Positions 22,506 to 30,979 are shown, counted from the first letter of the stretch. The stretch is 37,759 bases of DNA from Desulfobacterales bacterium (GCA_020345785.1 CP070771.1:3032105-3069863), one strand, 5' to 3'. Translations and numbers: made by a program. The notes: generated from the letters alone by a model not told the origin.

Positions 22506-23972
22506 TTAGCTAAACTCCGGGTAGTGCAGCTTCACCGGTCTCTTGATGTATTCACCCTGGCCGGGTTGACCGACAAGTTTGCCATTTTCAAAAATCACCT
22601 TGCCCCTTAAAAGCGTATATTCAGGCCAGCCCTTGAATTTCATCCCCAGTTCCGGACTGAATTCTTGGGCGGTAAAGAGATTTTCAAGGGTGACTTCTTT
22701 TTCGGCATCAATATCAACGATGGCAAAGTCGGCGTCGCTTCCAACCATGACAGCGCCCTTTTTGGGGTGCAGATTATGGTAAATCGCAGGGTTTGCAGAA
22801 CTTATTTCGGCAATTCTATGCAGAGGTAAGCCGCGTTTATGGTAACCTTCTGAGATTAAAATAGGAAACATGAGCGAGGTGCCGCCAAATCCCGGCATGG
22901 AAGTCCACAGGTCGCCCTGCTTTTTTTCCGCGGTTGGACAGGCATGATCGCTGGCTACCGTTTTAATGGTGCCGTCTAACACTGACTGCCAGAGATACGC
23001 AACGTCCTCCGGGCTTCGAATCGGTGGATTCACCTTGGCGTTTTGTTCCAAATCCATGTCGTTGGACAGTCCCAGGTGATGCAGGGTGGCTTCCAGCAGG
23101 AACTCGATGTCGTTAAACCGGTGGGCAACGTCCTTGCCGGCTTCCACGGCTTTTTGGCTGCTCAAGTGCAGTAGGTTCACCGGGCAATTGGTATATTTTG
23201 CCATAATTGCGATTTCGTTTATGGCCAGTTCTTCCTGCCAGGGCGGCCGCGCATTACTGTAGTCTTTCAGCGGAATGCCACTGGGATTGGCTTGAACTTC
23301 CGCCTGGGTTCCCCGGATGACTTCCGGATTTTCACAGTGCACGCTGAGGCTGATATTGCCGTATTTATTATAGAGTCGATTCACGCGGCTGACTTCCCGC
23401 ATATATTTGTAAAGGAAACTGAAATCGACCGTGTTATCGATCATCAAATAGTTCTGGGCTTCCGGCGTTGCCCCGGCAAGGGTCAGCAGCTTGTAAAACA
23501 TGTAATATTTAAGAGTTGATACGCCGCCTTCTTTTACCAGCCATTCAACTTCACTGATGTGCTCTTCGGTAAAACAGGCGATGTGATAGCCGTAGTCCGT
23601 TAAAAATGAACTGCTGGAAAGCGCTAGCAGCTCAGGCAGGATTTCTTTGTAGGGTCCGATTTTATTTAAGTAGTCTTTGCCGGTTCTAAAATAACTCAAA
23701 ATGGTTGTGACACCGCCGGAAGCCGCTGAACCTGATTCGCTCCGGGCATCATCTTTTAAAGGTCGGTAAATTCCCACATGAAAGTGAGAATCTATGGCTC
23801 CGGGAAACACGTGCTTGTTCGAGGCATCAATTATCTTCCGGGCGTTTGCAGCCGGTATATCCCGGTCAATGGCTGCGATCTTTTCACCTTTAATCCCTAT
23901 ATCTGATTTCTGGACACCCACAAAAGGAATGACCAGACTCCCACCTTTTATGACCACATCATAATTGTCCAA
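22506..23972 (-). CDS. Dihydropyrimidinase/hydantoinase-like cyclic amidohydrolase 1
   Basis: This 488-aa metal-dependent amidohydrolase has a TIM barrel plus flanking beta domain. Metal-site motifs are visible: DSHFHVG (His63, His65), the carbamylated Lys about 155 in STLKYYMFYK, SVHCEN, LLHLSSQKA and the catalytic Asp in VASDHAC. These hydrolyse cyclic amide bonds in dihydropyrimidines, hydantoins or allantoin. The segment after the HxH motif (IYRPLKDDARSESGSAASGGVTTIL) is shared with the paralogue at 24501-25973 but departs from classical hydantoinases, so specificity is open. The start is TTG 23972 with GGAGGA just upstream. A near-consensus promoter lies at 24020-24052. Confidence 0.88.
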   Translation of the reverse strand: MDNYDVVIKGGSLVIPFVGVQKSDIGIKGEKIAAIDRDIPAANARKIIDASNKHVFPGAIDSHFHVGIYRPLKDDARSESGSAASGGVTTILSYFRTGKDYLNKIGPYKEILPELLALSSSSFLTDYGYHIACFTEEHISEVEWLVKEGGVSTLKYYMFYKLLTLAGATPEAQNYLMIDNTVDFSFLYKYMREVSRVNRLYNKYGNISLSVHCENPEVIRGTQAEVQANPSGIPLKDYSNARPPWQEELAINEIAIMAKYTNCPVNLLHLSSQKAVEAGKDVAHRFNDIEFLLEATLHHLGLSNDMDLEQNAKVNPPIRSPEDVAYLWQSVLDGTIKTVASDHACPTAEKKQGDLWTSMPGFGGTSLMFPILISEGYHKRGLPLHRIAEISSANPAIYHNLHPKKGAVMVGSDADFAIVDIDAEKEVTLENLFTAQEFSPELGMKFKGWPEYTLLRGKVIFENGKLVGQPGQGEYIKRPVKLHYPEFS

Positions 23973-24019
23973 TTTTATCCTCCAGGTTCTGTTAGGCCGG
24001 AAACCCCTGCCAAAATTGT

Positions 24020-24052
24020 ATTATAATTATAACAATGCGCCTTTATTGTCAA
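24020..24052 (-). promoter_or_regulatory. Sigma-70-like promoter overlapping a palindromic operator candidate
   Basis: On the minus strand a perfect -35 TTGACA (24052-24047) is followed 15 nt on by a perfect TATAAT (24031-24026) and a second TATAAT (24025-24020). The -10 area contains a perfect 12-bp palindrome TTATAATTATAA (24021-24032) flanked by ATTGT (24015-24019) and ACAAT (24032-24036). It sits about 50 bp before amidohydrolase 1 and so could drive that gene, the regulator, the cytochrome and the Mo enzyme. The palindrome is a good candidate site for the GntR regulator. The 15-nt spacer is short. Confidence 0.55.
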
Positions 24053-24054
24053 AT

Positions 24055-24154
24055 TTAATTACTCCGCCGATGCTTGGATAGGATAAATATCTTCAGTTAT
24101 CAAAACACAAATTAAGCTCTTAAACGTCCCATTGTTCAGGGCGGATTAATTAGG
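24055..24154 (+). repeat. ~110-bp interspersed palindromic repeat, copy E (5'-short)
   Basis: This copy runs from TTTAATTACTCCGCCGATGC to CAGGGCGGATTAATTAGG (24137-24154). It keeps the right end and the TAATTA..CCGCC block but lacks the ATGCGTAGCAT left tip. It lies within the 528-base gap between the two amidohydrolase genes, next to the -35 element of the promoter. Confidence 0.6.
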
Positions 24155-24246
24155 TGGGGAAGAACTCAGCCTTCTTCAAAAAACGAGTGTTGAAGTCGTG
24201 CGCCGGTTGGCGCAGCGGTTGGTCCATTAATATAGTGAAGGTTCAG

Positions 24247-24465
24247 CTGGCCGCCCAGCCGCTGATCGCGGAGCGGCCAGTTTGGTCGAAAAAAGAAACT
24301 TTAAAAAGCAAATATCGAATACCGAATGACAAATGTCGAATGTCGAAGGGAGGTATTCCGTCTTTTTAATAAAAAGAGACTGAGCAAGCCTACTTCGCCA
24401 AAATGGCTACGAAGGCCACGCGCGAAACCATCCTTCAAAATTCTGCGGTTCGCAGTTCCGTTTAG
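24247..24465 (+). repeat. Composite GC-hairpin / TCGAAT-tract repeat, copy 2
   Basis: CTGGCCGC (24247-24254) and GCGGCCAG (24273-24280) form the stem around an 18-nt insert. TTTGGTCG, an AATATCGAATACCGAATG tract and ATTCTGCGGTTCGCAGTTCCG follow. The block order matches copy 1 at 20398-20560. No gene is seen here. Confidence 0.6.
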
Positions 24466-24500
24466 GTGGAGTTTCATAAGAGACAAAACCCGCTGAGAGA

Positions 24501-25973
24501 TTAGTAAGGTCGTCTGAGATATCGGCCTCGAGGCTCGCCGATCACCTGCCCGTTGTCAAAAATCCGACGGCCCCGCAGGAAGGTGGTTTTAACCCGGGCA
24601 CCCAGCTCGAGTCCTTCAAAAGGAGTATAACCCTGCCGGGACTCCGATTCTTGTGCGTGAACGATCCAGGTCACGTTCGGATCGACGAGCACGACATCTG
24701 CATCCAGACCTTCGGCGAGATCCCCTTTCTGATTCAACCCGAACCGGCGGGCCGGATTAAAACTTGTCAGCTCAGCCATACGGTTATAAGACAAACCTCT
24801 TTTGTGCCCCTCACTGACCAGGGCGGATAGCAGATATTCGGTGCCGCCGAAGCCCGATTTTGCCAGCCAAATGTCGCCGGGATTTTCGGCATCTAATTTG
24901 AGCTCATGCCTGCAGCAGGCGTGATCACTGCAAACCCAGTCCAGCTTGCCTTTAAGCAAATTCTGCCAGAGAAACTCCACATCGTCTCGCGGTCGAATGG
25001 GCGGATTCACTTTGGCAAAATTTCCGGTCGGGGCATCGATGTCCAGCATCAGGTGTCCGATGGTCACCTCGCGGCGGAAATTAATGTGCGGGAAGACCTC
25101 TGCCATCTGGAGGGCAGCGGTCAAGGCCTTACGGGACGACAGATGCAGCAGATTGATATTCGGCAAATCAGTTTCGTTGGCCAGATAGGAAGCAATAAAA
25201 ATCGCCAACCCCTCGGAGTGCGGCGGCCTGGCGGCATGGTAGGCCGGCAGCCCCCGCAGCTTTCCATCCTCTTCCACTATCCTGGTGTAAGCCGCCATGA
25301 TCTCGGCCGTCTCGCAGTGCAGGCTCAAACTGATCTGATGGGCCTTCGCGGGATACTTCTGGAGGGCAGCTTGAATACCCCGCATGACAAATTCGAAATG
25401 GGCATAGTCATAGCGTTCATCTTCACCAATCATGAGAAACTTGTGCTGGTTGGATGAGCGGCCATGCAATCCGTGGCCGCCGTAAAACATGAAAATTTTA
25501 AACGATGTCACTCCAAATTCATCGATTAGATCCGGTATCTCCTCGATATGCTGCCGGTCCATCGGCGCCAGGTGGTAGGCATAATCCACGTGGAAACGTC
25601 CCTTGGACAGTGCTAGTACTTCCGGAAAAAAATTGCGGTAAGGACCGCCTTTGTTGAGATAATAGCCTCCGGTTCGCATGTAGTTCAGGCTGGTGGTCAC
25701 GCCGCCCATGGCGGCCGCGCGACTCTCGCTAATCGCATCTTCCTGCAGCGGTGAATAGATGCCGGTGTGCATATGCGCGTCCACCACACCGGGAAACGCC
25801 AACCTGTCCTGACCATCGTAAACCTCCGCCGATGCATCGGCATCGATGCCCGGCCCGATGCGCCGAATCTTACCATCTTTAACAGCAATGTCCGATTCTT
25901 CCACCGAATCAACATTGGGTCGAACTAATCGCACGTTTTGAATCAGTAAATCATATTGCATGTTGTCAGCCAT
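24501..25973 (-). CDS. Dihydropyrimidinase/hydantoinase-like cyclic amidohydrolase 2
   Basis: This 490-aa paralogue of amidohydrolase 1 has the same metal set: DAHMHTG, the carbamylatable Lys in TSFKIFMFYGG, SLHCETAE, LLHLSSRKA and CSDHAC. Shared blocks such as GGVTTSLNYMRTG, YLNKGGPYR and KVNPPIRPRDDVEFLWQ show a recent common ancestor, while divergence elsewhere suggests different substrates or consecutive steps. ATG 25973 follows GAGGA with good spacing. It is first in the minus-strand run and is separated from its paralogue by 528 bases of repeats and a promoter, so it may be transcribed from its own upstream start. It faces the divergent SDR genes. Confidence 0.88.
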   Translation of the reverse strand: MADNMQYDLLIQNVRLVRPNVDSVEESDIAVKDGKIRRIGPGIDADASAEVYDGQDRLAFPGVVDAHMHTGIYSPLQEDAISESRAAAMGGVTTSLNYMRTGGYYLNKGGPYRNFFPEVLALSKGRFHVDYAYHLAPMDRQHIEEIPDLIDEFGVTSFKIFMFYGGHGLHGRSSNQHKFLMIGEDERYDYAHFEFVMRGIQAALQKYPAKAHQISLSLHCETAEIMAAYTRIVEEDGKLRGLPAYHAARPPHSEGLAIFIASYLANETDLPNINLLHLSSRKALTAALQMAEVFPHINFRREVTIGHLMLDIDAPTGNFAKVNPPIRPRDDVEFLWQNLLKGKLDWVCSDHACCRHELKLDAENPGDIWLAKSGFGGTEYLLSALVSEGHKRGLSYNRMAELTSFNPARRFGLNQKGDLAEGLDADVVLVDPNVTWIVHAQESESRQGYTPFEGLELGARVKTTFLRGRRIFDNGQVIGEPRGRYLRRPY

Positions 25974-26194
25974 ATATTCCTCTTGTCTTGGTTACTGAGT
26001 AATAATGATGAAAACTCGCTTTTCCAGGAGCGGATAAGGCTAAAATTTCATCTCTGTGTAGGTATCAGATGCAGCCATTAAATGGCAACGCACAATGAGC
26101 AGAAAGGATGACCAACCAAATAACAAGGGCCGTTTGGGTTGTCAAATCCTAATAAAGCCTGACAAAAAACTGGAGCTATTCATTTCAATTTAAA

Positions 26195-26224
26195 TTGACA
26201 CCCAGCGGTGTTTCCCTCTATACC
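26195..26224 (+). promoter_or_regulatory. Sigma-70-like promoter for the SDR pair
   Basis: TTGACA (26195-26200) and TATACC (26219-26224) are separated by 18 nt and lie about 60 bp before the ATG at 26287. The remaining divergent gap (25974-26286) shows no gene. The ribosome-binding site is AAGGGG at 26275-26280. Confidence 0.5.
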
Positions 26225-26286
26225 TTTTCTTGTCAGACAAATAGTCCTCTCGCTCTCTCACATCGCTCAACAACAAGGGGAAAAAA

Positions 26287-27183
26287 ATGAAAGAGTTCAC
26301 GAATCGTGTAGCGGTTGTCACCGGAGCTGCCAGCGGCATCGGCCGCGCCATGGCAAAAAGTTTCCTGGAAGCCGGCATGAAAGTAGTTTTGGCCGACATA
26401 GATGGTGAAAGGTTAGAGCGCACCCTTCATTCGTTTGAGAACTTCGGCGCCAATCTGATCGGGGTGCAGACAGATGTGTCGCAGGCCAAGCAGGTTGAGA
26501 CGCTGGCCGGCAGGACGCTTGAGACGTTCGGTGCAGTGCATGTGTTATGCAACAATGCCGGTGTCGGCTACGGGGGGCGCAGCAGCTGGGAAACGCCGCT
26601 GGAGGGCTGGAAATGGGTGCTTGACGTCAATCTCATGGGCATTGTCAATGGCATTCACACCTTCATGCCGATTATGCTGGATCAAAACACCGAGGCCCAC
26701 GTGGTGAATACGGCATCGATAGCGGGCCTCATCCGAAATGTATTTTCCAGCACTTACGGCGTCAGCAAGCACGCGGTTGTTGCCTTATCAGAGTCCATGC
26801 ATCTCGAACTGCTAAGCCGCAATTCCAAAATAAAAGTCAGTGTCTTGTGCCCCGGACCGGTCAGTACGGATATCTTTAGTTCGTCGGAACGAAATCGACC
26901 CGCAAAAGTTCCACCGCCCCCGGAATTAACCGCTGAGGAGGCTTTTTTCTTGAGGGTCTATCAAACGTATATCGAGCGCGGCCTCGATCCCGCTGAAGTC
27001 GCCCGCCAGGTACTCGAGGCGATCCGCGAGGAACGCTTTTACGTGATTACCCATGATTACAACAGCTATATTGAAGCGCGCCTTAAGAACATACTGGCCA
27101 GGGAAAATCCGGAAATCCTGCCGCCGCCGCAAGACTATCTGGAGCTCTACCAGGAACTGACGCGTCAATCGGGAGGGCACTAG
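26287..27183 (+). CDS. Short-chain dehydrogenase/reductase 1
   Basis: This 298-aa classical SDR has a Rossmann-fold cofactor site TGAASGIG (about residues 13-20), the ADIDGERLE acidic turn that favours NAD(H), CNNAGVGYGG, and an active site with Ser in NTASIAGL and YGVSKHA (Tyr-x-x-x-Lys). It oxidises or reduces an alcohol/ketone. The sequence is longer at the C-terminus than simple SDRs (a helical tail after RQVLEAIREERFYVITH). The stop overlaps the next gene (TAGTG), so the two are co-translated. Divergent placement next to the amidohydrolase operon suggests, but does not prove, a shared pathway. Confidence 0.9.
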   Translation: MKEFTNRVAVVTGAASGIGRAMAKSFLEAGMKVVLADIDGERLERTLHSFENFGANLIGVQTDVSQAKQVETLAGRTLETFGAVHVLCNNAGVGYGGRSSWETPLEGWKWVLDVNLMGIVNGIHTFMPIMLDQNTEAHVVNTASIAGLIRNVFSSTYGVSKHAVVALSESMHLELLSRNSKIKVSVLCPGPVSTDIFSSSERNRPAKVPPPPELTAEEAFFLRVYQTYIERGLDPAEVARQVLEAIREERFYVITHDYNSYIEARLKNILARENPEILPPPQDYLELYQELTRQSGGH

Positions 27184-27185
27184 TG

Positions 27186-27965
27186 ATGCAGCTTAAGGAC
27201 AAAGTTGTTGTCGTTACCGGCGGCGCCAGTGGTATTGGTGCGGCCCTGAGCCGCCGATTCCGCCGGGAAGGGGCCCGCGCCGTCATAGTAGTGGATTTTG
27301 ATGGTGACGGCGCTCGGCAGGTGGCGGAAGATATCGGCGGTTTGGGATTACAGGCCGATGTTGCCGTTGAATCGGATATCATACGCGTGGTGAAGGAATC
27401 TGAAAAACATTGCGGTCCCATCGACCTGTTTTGCTCAAACGCCGGCGTGAGCTACCGGGATGAACCGGAGGGGACGGCCGCCAGCTGTCCCAACGACAAA
27501 TGGCAGAAAGCATGGGAAATCAATGTAATGGCCCACGTATATGCTGCCAGAGCGGTTTTGCCGGGCATGATCGCACGCGGAAATGGGTATCTGCTCAACA
27601 CGGTGTCGGCCGCTGGGTTGCTGAGCCAGATCGGTGCGGCGTCTTATTCGACCACCAAACACGCCGCTATCGGGTTTGCCGAATGCCTGGCAATTACGCA
27701 TGGCGACAGCGGAATTAAGGTATCGGTGTTATGCCCTCAGGCGGTTGCCACACCGATGCTGAGAGAGTTCACCGGAGGAGGTCCTCAGGGTGTCGACGGT
27801 GTATTAACACCGGAACAGGTGGCTGAAAGCGTCATCGACGGCCTAGCCGCCGAAACCTTCCTGATTCTGCCCCACGAGAAGGTGCGTCTTTACCTGCAAC
27901 GCAAAATCTCGGACTATGACCGCTGGCTGAAAGGCATGCGCCGTCTGAGACGCTCATATGCATAG
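27186..27965 (+). CDS. Short-chain dehydrogenase/reductase 2
   Basis: This is a second classical SDR with TGGASGIG, a VVDFDGDGARQV acidic loop typical of NAD preference, CSNAGVSYRDEP, and catalytic Ser and Tyr/Lys in NTVSAAGLLSQIGAASYSTTKHAAIGFAE. I chose ATG 27186 (259 aa); GTG 27183 is also in frame and would overlap the preceding TAG stop. It is clearly related to, but diverged from, the upstream SDR, so the pair may act as a heteromer or on successive substrates. Confidence 0.9.
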   Translation: MQLKDKVVVVTGGASGIGAALSRRFRREGARAVIVVDFDGDGARQVAEDIGGLGLQADVAVESDIIRVVKESEKHCGPIDLFCSNAGVSYRDEPEGTAASCPNDKWQKAWEINVMAHVYAARAVLPGMIARGNGYLLNTVSAAGLLSQIGAASYSTTKHAAIGFAECLAITHGDSGIKVSVLCPQAVATPMLREFTGGGPQGVDGVLTPEQVAESVIDGLAAETFLILPHEKVRLYLQRKISDYDRWLKGMRRLRRSYA

Positions 27966-28288
27966 CGATATAATTATCTTAGCCATTTAAACCACACATG
28001 CGTTTTTAGAGAGGTCCGTTGGATTTCGATCCGGGTATCGAATCTGCGGCAATGGACAGTTTTTAGTAGGTTGGGTAGAGGAACGAAACCCAACAAAAGG
28101 CTCCCGGCTCTCAACCCAACTACAATCGAAGCAAAAATACAGATTAATTAAACCAGCCTTATCTTTGCAAATGGAACCTTAACTTTTTCGGGTATTCGCC
28201 CGTTAAACATTTTTAACACTTTAACCGGAGTGCTTTCGTGATTAGAGTGTTTTTAGCGGTCTCTTTGTACCCGCGCAGGGATATTTAA
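27966..28288. other. Gene-free gap with a GTTGGGT hairpin repeat
   Basis: This 323-base gap contains a widely dispersed hairpin type at about 28067-28127: TAGGTTGGGTAGAGGAACGA, then AACCCAACA, then a second inverted AACCCAACTAC. No convincing promoter or gene was seen elsewhere in the gap. Confidence 0.55.
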
Positions 28289-28924
28289 ATGAACATACAA
28301 GCGTTACTACTGATTGCCCCACCGATTTTATTGGCACTCACTTTTCACGAGTATGCCCATGCGTATGTGGCCGATCGCTATGGCGATGATACGGCCAGGC
28401 GAAGCGGCCGTTTGTCCATGAATCCGCTGCGTCATTTAGACCCGCTGGGCACCATCATGATTTTCCTGGTCCATTTCGGCTGGGCCAAACCGGTGCCGGT
28501 AAATCCGCATCGATTAAAAAATCCCAAAAAAGATATGCTCTGGATCAGCGCGGCCGGACCCCTTTCAAATATTATCTTAGCGCTTATGAGCGGAGTTTTA
28601 CTCCGACTGCTTTTCGCCTTTTACGGGGCACCCGATCGGCACTCAATTGCGGGCAGCATAGTATATATGGTATTTATGAGCCTGCAAATCAACTTGGCTT
28701 TGGCAATTTTCAATATACTTCCAATTGCGCCGCTGGACGGTTCGAAAATCTTGTACGGACTTTTGCCGGCCGGGTATGCCAAGACCATCTTCGCCCTGGA
28801 ACGCTACGGACCTTTTATCCTTATCGGATTAATCATAGTGGGACGCTTGACGGGGGTGTCGGTTCTGGGGGGCTTAATCTGGCCGTTTGTCAAATTTTTC
28901 AGCAAGCTTTTTGCGGGGGGTTGA
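28289..28924 (+). CDS. Site-2 protease family (M50) membrane metalloprotease
   Basis: This 211-aa integral membrane protein has the zinc motif HEYAH (residues 20-24) in the first helix and the second-site segment NILPIAPLDGSKIL, equivalent to the NPDG motif whose Asp completes the zinc site. SAAGPLSNIILAL is the conserved loop between them. There is no PDZ or CBS domain, as in the minimal YwhC/Rv2625-like group. Such proteins cleave transmembrane substrates, but none is suggested by the neighbours. ATG 28289 lacks a strong ribosome-binding site. Confidence 0.88.
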   Translation: MNIQALLLIAPPILLALTFHEYAHAYVADRYGDDTARRSGRLSMNPLRHLDPLGTIMIFLVHFGWAKPVPVNPHRLKNPKKDMLWISAAGPLSNIILALMSGVLLRLLFAFYGAPDRHSIAGSIVYMVFMSLQINLALAIFNILPIAPLDGSKILYGLLPAGYAKTIFALERYGPFILIGLIIVGRLTGVSVLGGLIWPFVKFFSKLFAGG

Positions 28925-29060
28925 GTCCGAGCATATAAAGCATATGCAGACTGAACTGTTCTTTTAAAATCGAAAAATAGTTAAAAATCTCAATTAATTC
29001 CGACTGGTTTTTTCTGGGTGCGCGTGGTGGATATGAAATAAATAAAAAAAGATAAAAAAC

Positions 29061-29170
29061 ATGCGTAGCATAAAGTAATTAAGCCGCCAGCGCTTAGGTC
29101 TGTTAGGTTTTATCAGTTTTCAAAGAAAAATCTACAACCTTGGATGTGCACTGCGGGCGGATTAATTAGG
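29061..29170 (+). repeat. ~110-bp interspersed palindromic repeat, copy C
   Basis: This is a complete forward copy: ATGCGTAGCAT (29061-29071), TAATTAAGCCGCC, an unrelated core and the right end GGGCGGATTAATTAGG ending at 29170. It lies 2 nt from the stop codon of the convergent AEC-type gene (29173) in the 248-base gap after the protease gene. Confidence 0.75.
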
Positions 29171-29172
29171 GG

Positions 29173-30147
29173 TTATATCATATTTATCACCATCAACAGC
29201 ATCGGCAGTACCACCACCAGCAGGGCGGTGGTAAAAAACCAGCAGGAATTGGCCAGATCCAGATCCAGGTTATAAATCGACGGTGGTATCAGGGCGTTGA
29301 AGGCAACCGGCATGGAGGACAATATGATGACAACCTTCAGCGGAAGCCCATTCTGGATGTGGCCGTATCCTAAAAAATAGGCGGGCAGCGACGCCAGCAC
29401 CGGAACCAGAACAAATTTGATGAGCGAAATCGACACACACTCGCGAAGATAAGCACCTATTTTACGAAATTTCATGGCCATCCCGATGGATATCAGCAAT
29501 AAAAGAGTTAAGAGCGGCACAAAAACAGAGATGATGGATTTGTAAAACTCCGGTCTTTGAAGGCCGCTGACGTTGAGGAGCCCACCGATGGTTATAGCGG
29601 ACACAGCCACGAGAAGATAGGGGTCACGCGCCAAGTGCTTTACGAGTCCCCGGGCGGGGACGTCATGTCGACTGCTGCCGAAATATTTTGCGACGGGAAA
29701 TCCAATGCCGTAATAGGCAACTTCTTGAAACAATTTAAACATGGCCACCAGGGCAAAACCAGCCTCTCCCAGAAAAATGTAGCAGACCAAGGCGCCGATG
29801 GCACTGATATTGGTGAAAAAGCCGCAGCCGAAAAGGGAACCGGTTTTTTTACCCTCCAGATCCAGCAACCTGGAAGCGCCAACGGCCAGCGCCCCGCCGA
29901 TTAGATAAGTAAACAGTCCGATAAACGGCAGGGCAATCAGCGTGGCATTGTCTAAGTTCACCATCCAGACCGCACCCAAGATGGCGACCGGATTAACAAC
30001 AAGGAGCGCCACTTTCTGCAGCAGTTTCCTGAATTCAGCAATGGGCATTCCTAAAGTAAGATCTTTGCGCCGGACGAGAATTTGAATCACATAGCCCAGC
30101 AACAATCCCATGAAAATAATCGCAAACGAATATATAAACTTCAGCAT
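29173..30147 (-). CDS. AEC-family transporter (auxin efflux carrier-like)
   Basis: This 324-aa membrane protein has about ten hydrophobic helices in two halves, beginning MLKFIYSFAIIFMGLLLGYV. A mid-protein charged loop (YFGSSRHDVPARGLVKHLARDPYLLV) and a late NALIPPSIYNLDLDLANS segment resemble AEC/YfdV malonate-malate carriers. The reaction is secondary transport of a small carboxylate by inference only. ATG 30147 was used. It is not obviously co-transcribed with the lipoprotein upstream. Confidence 0.8.
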   Translation of the reverse strand: MLKFIYSFAIIFMGLLLGYVIQILVRRKDLTLGMPIAEFRKLLQKVALLVVNPVAILGAVWMVNLDNATLIALPFIGLFTYLIGGALAVGASRLLDLEGKKTGSLFGCGFFTNISAIGALVCYIFLGEAGFALVAMFKLFQEVAYYGIGFPVAKYFGSSRHDVPARGLVKHLARDPYLLVAVSAITIGGLLNVSGLQRPEFYKSIISVFVPLLTLLLLISIGMAMKFRKIGAYLRECVSISLIKFVLVPVLASLPAYFLGYGHIQNGLPLKVVIILSSMPVAFNALIPPSIYNLDLDLANSCWFFTTALLVVVLPMLLMVINMI

Positions 30148-30265
30148 CCCAATATTCCATCATTCCAGGGCAGTTGTCTTCGGCCGTGCCAGTTTACTCT
30201 GACCTGCCCCAGGGGACCAGCTTTTTTGAATTTGAATAAATTGACAAGCAGCCGATTACCTGACT

Positions 30266-30826
30266 TTATAGATGGACAGCTGCCGAAAAGTTAGGGTCGG
30301 ATCGGCTTCCGCCAGGTTCGGCGGCTAACGGATAGACTTTAAGTAGCCGGGGCGGCAATTCACTCCCAAAGGATTGAACGGTTTGAAGCCACAACAAATA
30401 ATGGCCGGAAAGATAGATATAGTGCACAGCCCCCATGCCCAATGCTAAATAGGCCTTGTTCCGATATATTTTTAGCGGCATTAAATGAAAGAAGGGACCC
30501 TTTTTGGCGGCTGCTATTTTTTCAATCATCAGATGAAATGCTTCACCGGCCGCCTTCTCTTCTTTGTAGAAGGATATATATAAAATGTCTTTCTTATCCG
30601 GCCCGTACTCGGCGATAACATTGGCCGCGGCAGCTACGGATTGGCTGTGCATCTTATTAATGACACGTGCGGCCTGATTTCCAGATATGACGTTGACGCG
30701 CGCCTTTTGACCTATTCGCTCAGGAGAAGGCAATTCCGTCGTGGAATTCGCGCACCCCAGCCAAAAAATCATTAAAACCAGACCGATCGGCTTTATACGA
30801 TATTTAAAAACATTTTCAAGCATCAT
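30266..30826 (-). CDS. Hypothetical lipoprotein
   Basis: This 186-aa protein has a type II signal: positive N-region, hydrophobic helix IGLVLMIFWLGC and lipid-modified Cys25. The mature part (VISGNQAARVINKMH, YKEEKAAGEAFHLMI) is not a family I recognise. It has a helical N-half and a hydrophobic stretch GAVHYIYLSGHYLLWLQ. The ATG pair at 30826/30823 has no strong ribosome-binding site. It is probably anchored to a membrane. Function is unknown. Confidence 0.65.
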   Translation of the reverse strand: MMLENVFKYRIKPIGLVLMIFWLGCANSTTELPSPERIGQKARVNVISGNQAARVINKMHSQSVAAAANVIAEYGPDKKDILYISFYKEEKAAGEAFHLMIEKIAAAKKGPFFHLMPLKIYRNKAYLALGMGAVHYIYLSGHYLLWLQTVQSFGSELPPRLLKVYPLAAEPGGSRSDPNFSAAVHL

Positions 30827-30950
30827 AAGCTGCGTCCGGTCAACCTGTTTACAGCACCCCTCGGATTTTCGCGACCGACTCTTCGGCAGATAGCGTCTCC
30901 ATTCGACAAAGTCAACCCCCTTGGCATTGGGCTGGCTTGCTTTCTTTTAA

Positions 30951-30979
30951 TTGACACCGATCCCTCAACTTACTATTTT
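30951..30979 (+). promoter_or_regulatory. Sigma-70-like promoter before the cyclase-like gene
   Basis: A perfect TTGACA (30951-30956) is followed 17 nt later by TATTTT (30974-30979). The start codon is about 100 bp downstream. It would drive the three-gene run 31083-34952. Confidence 0.5.

Noticed and set aside
28067..28127. GTTGGGT hairpin as a novel regulatory RNA
   Set aside because: This hairpin type is common and dispersed in many bacterial genomes, and nothing ties it to the neighbouring genes.
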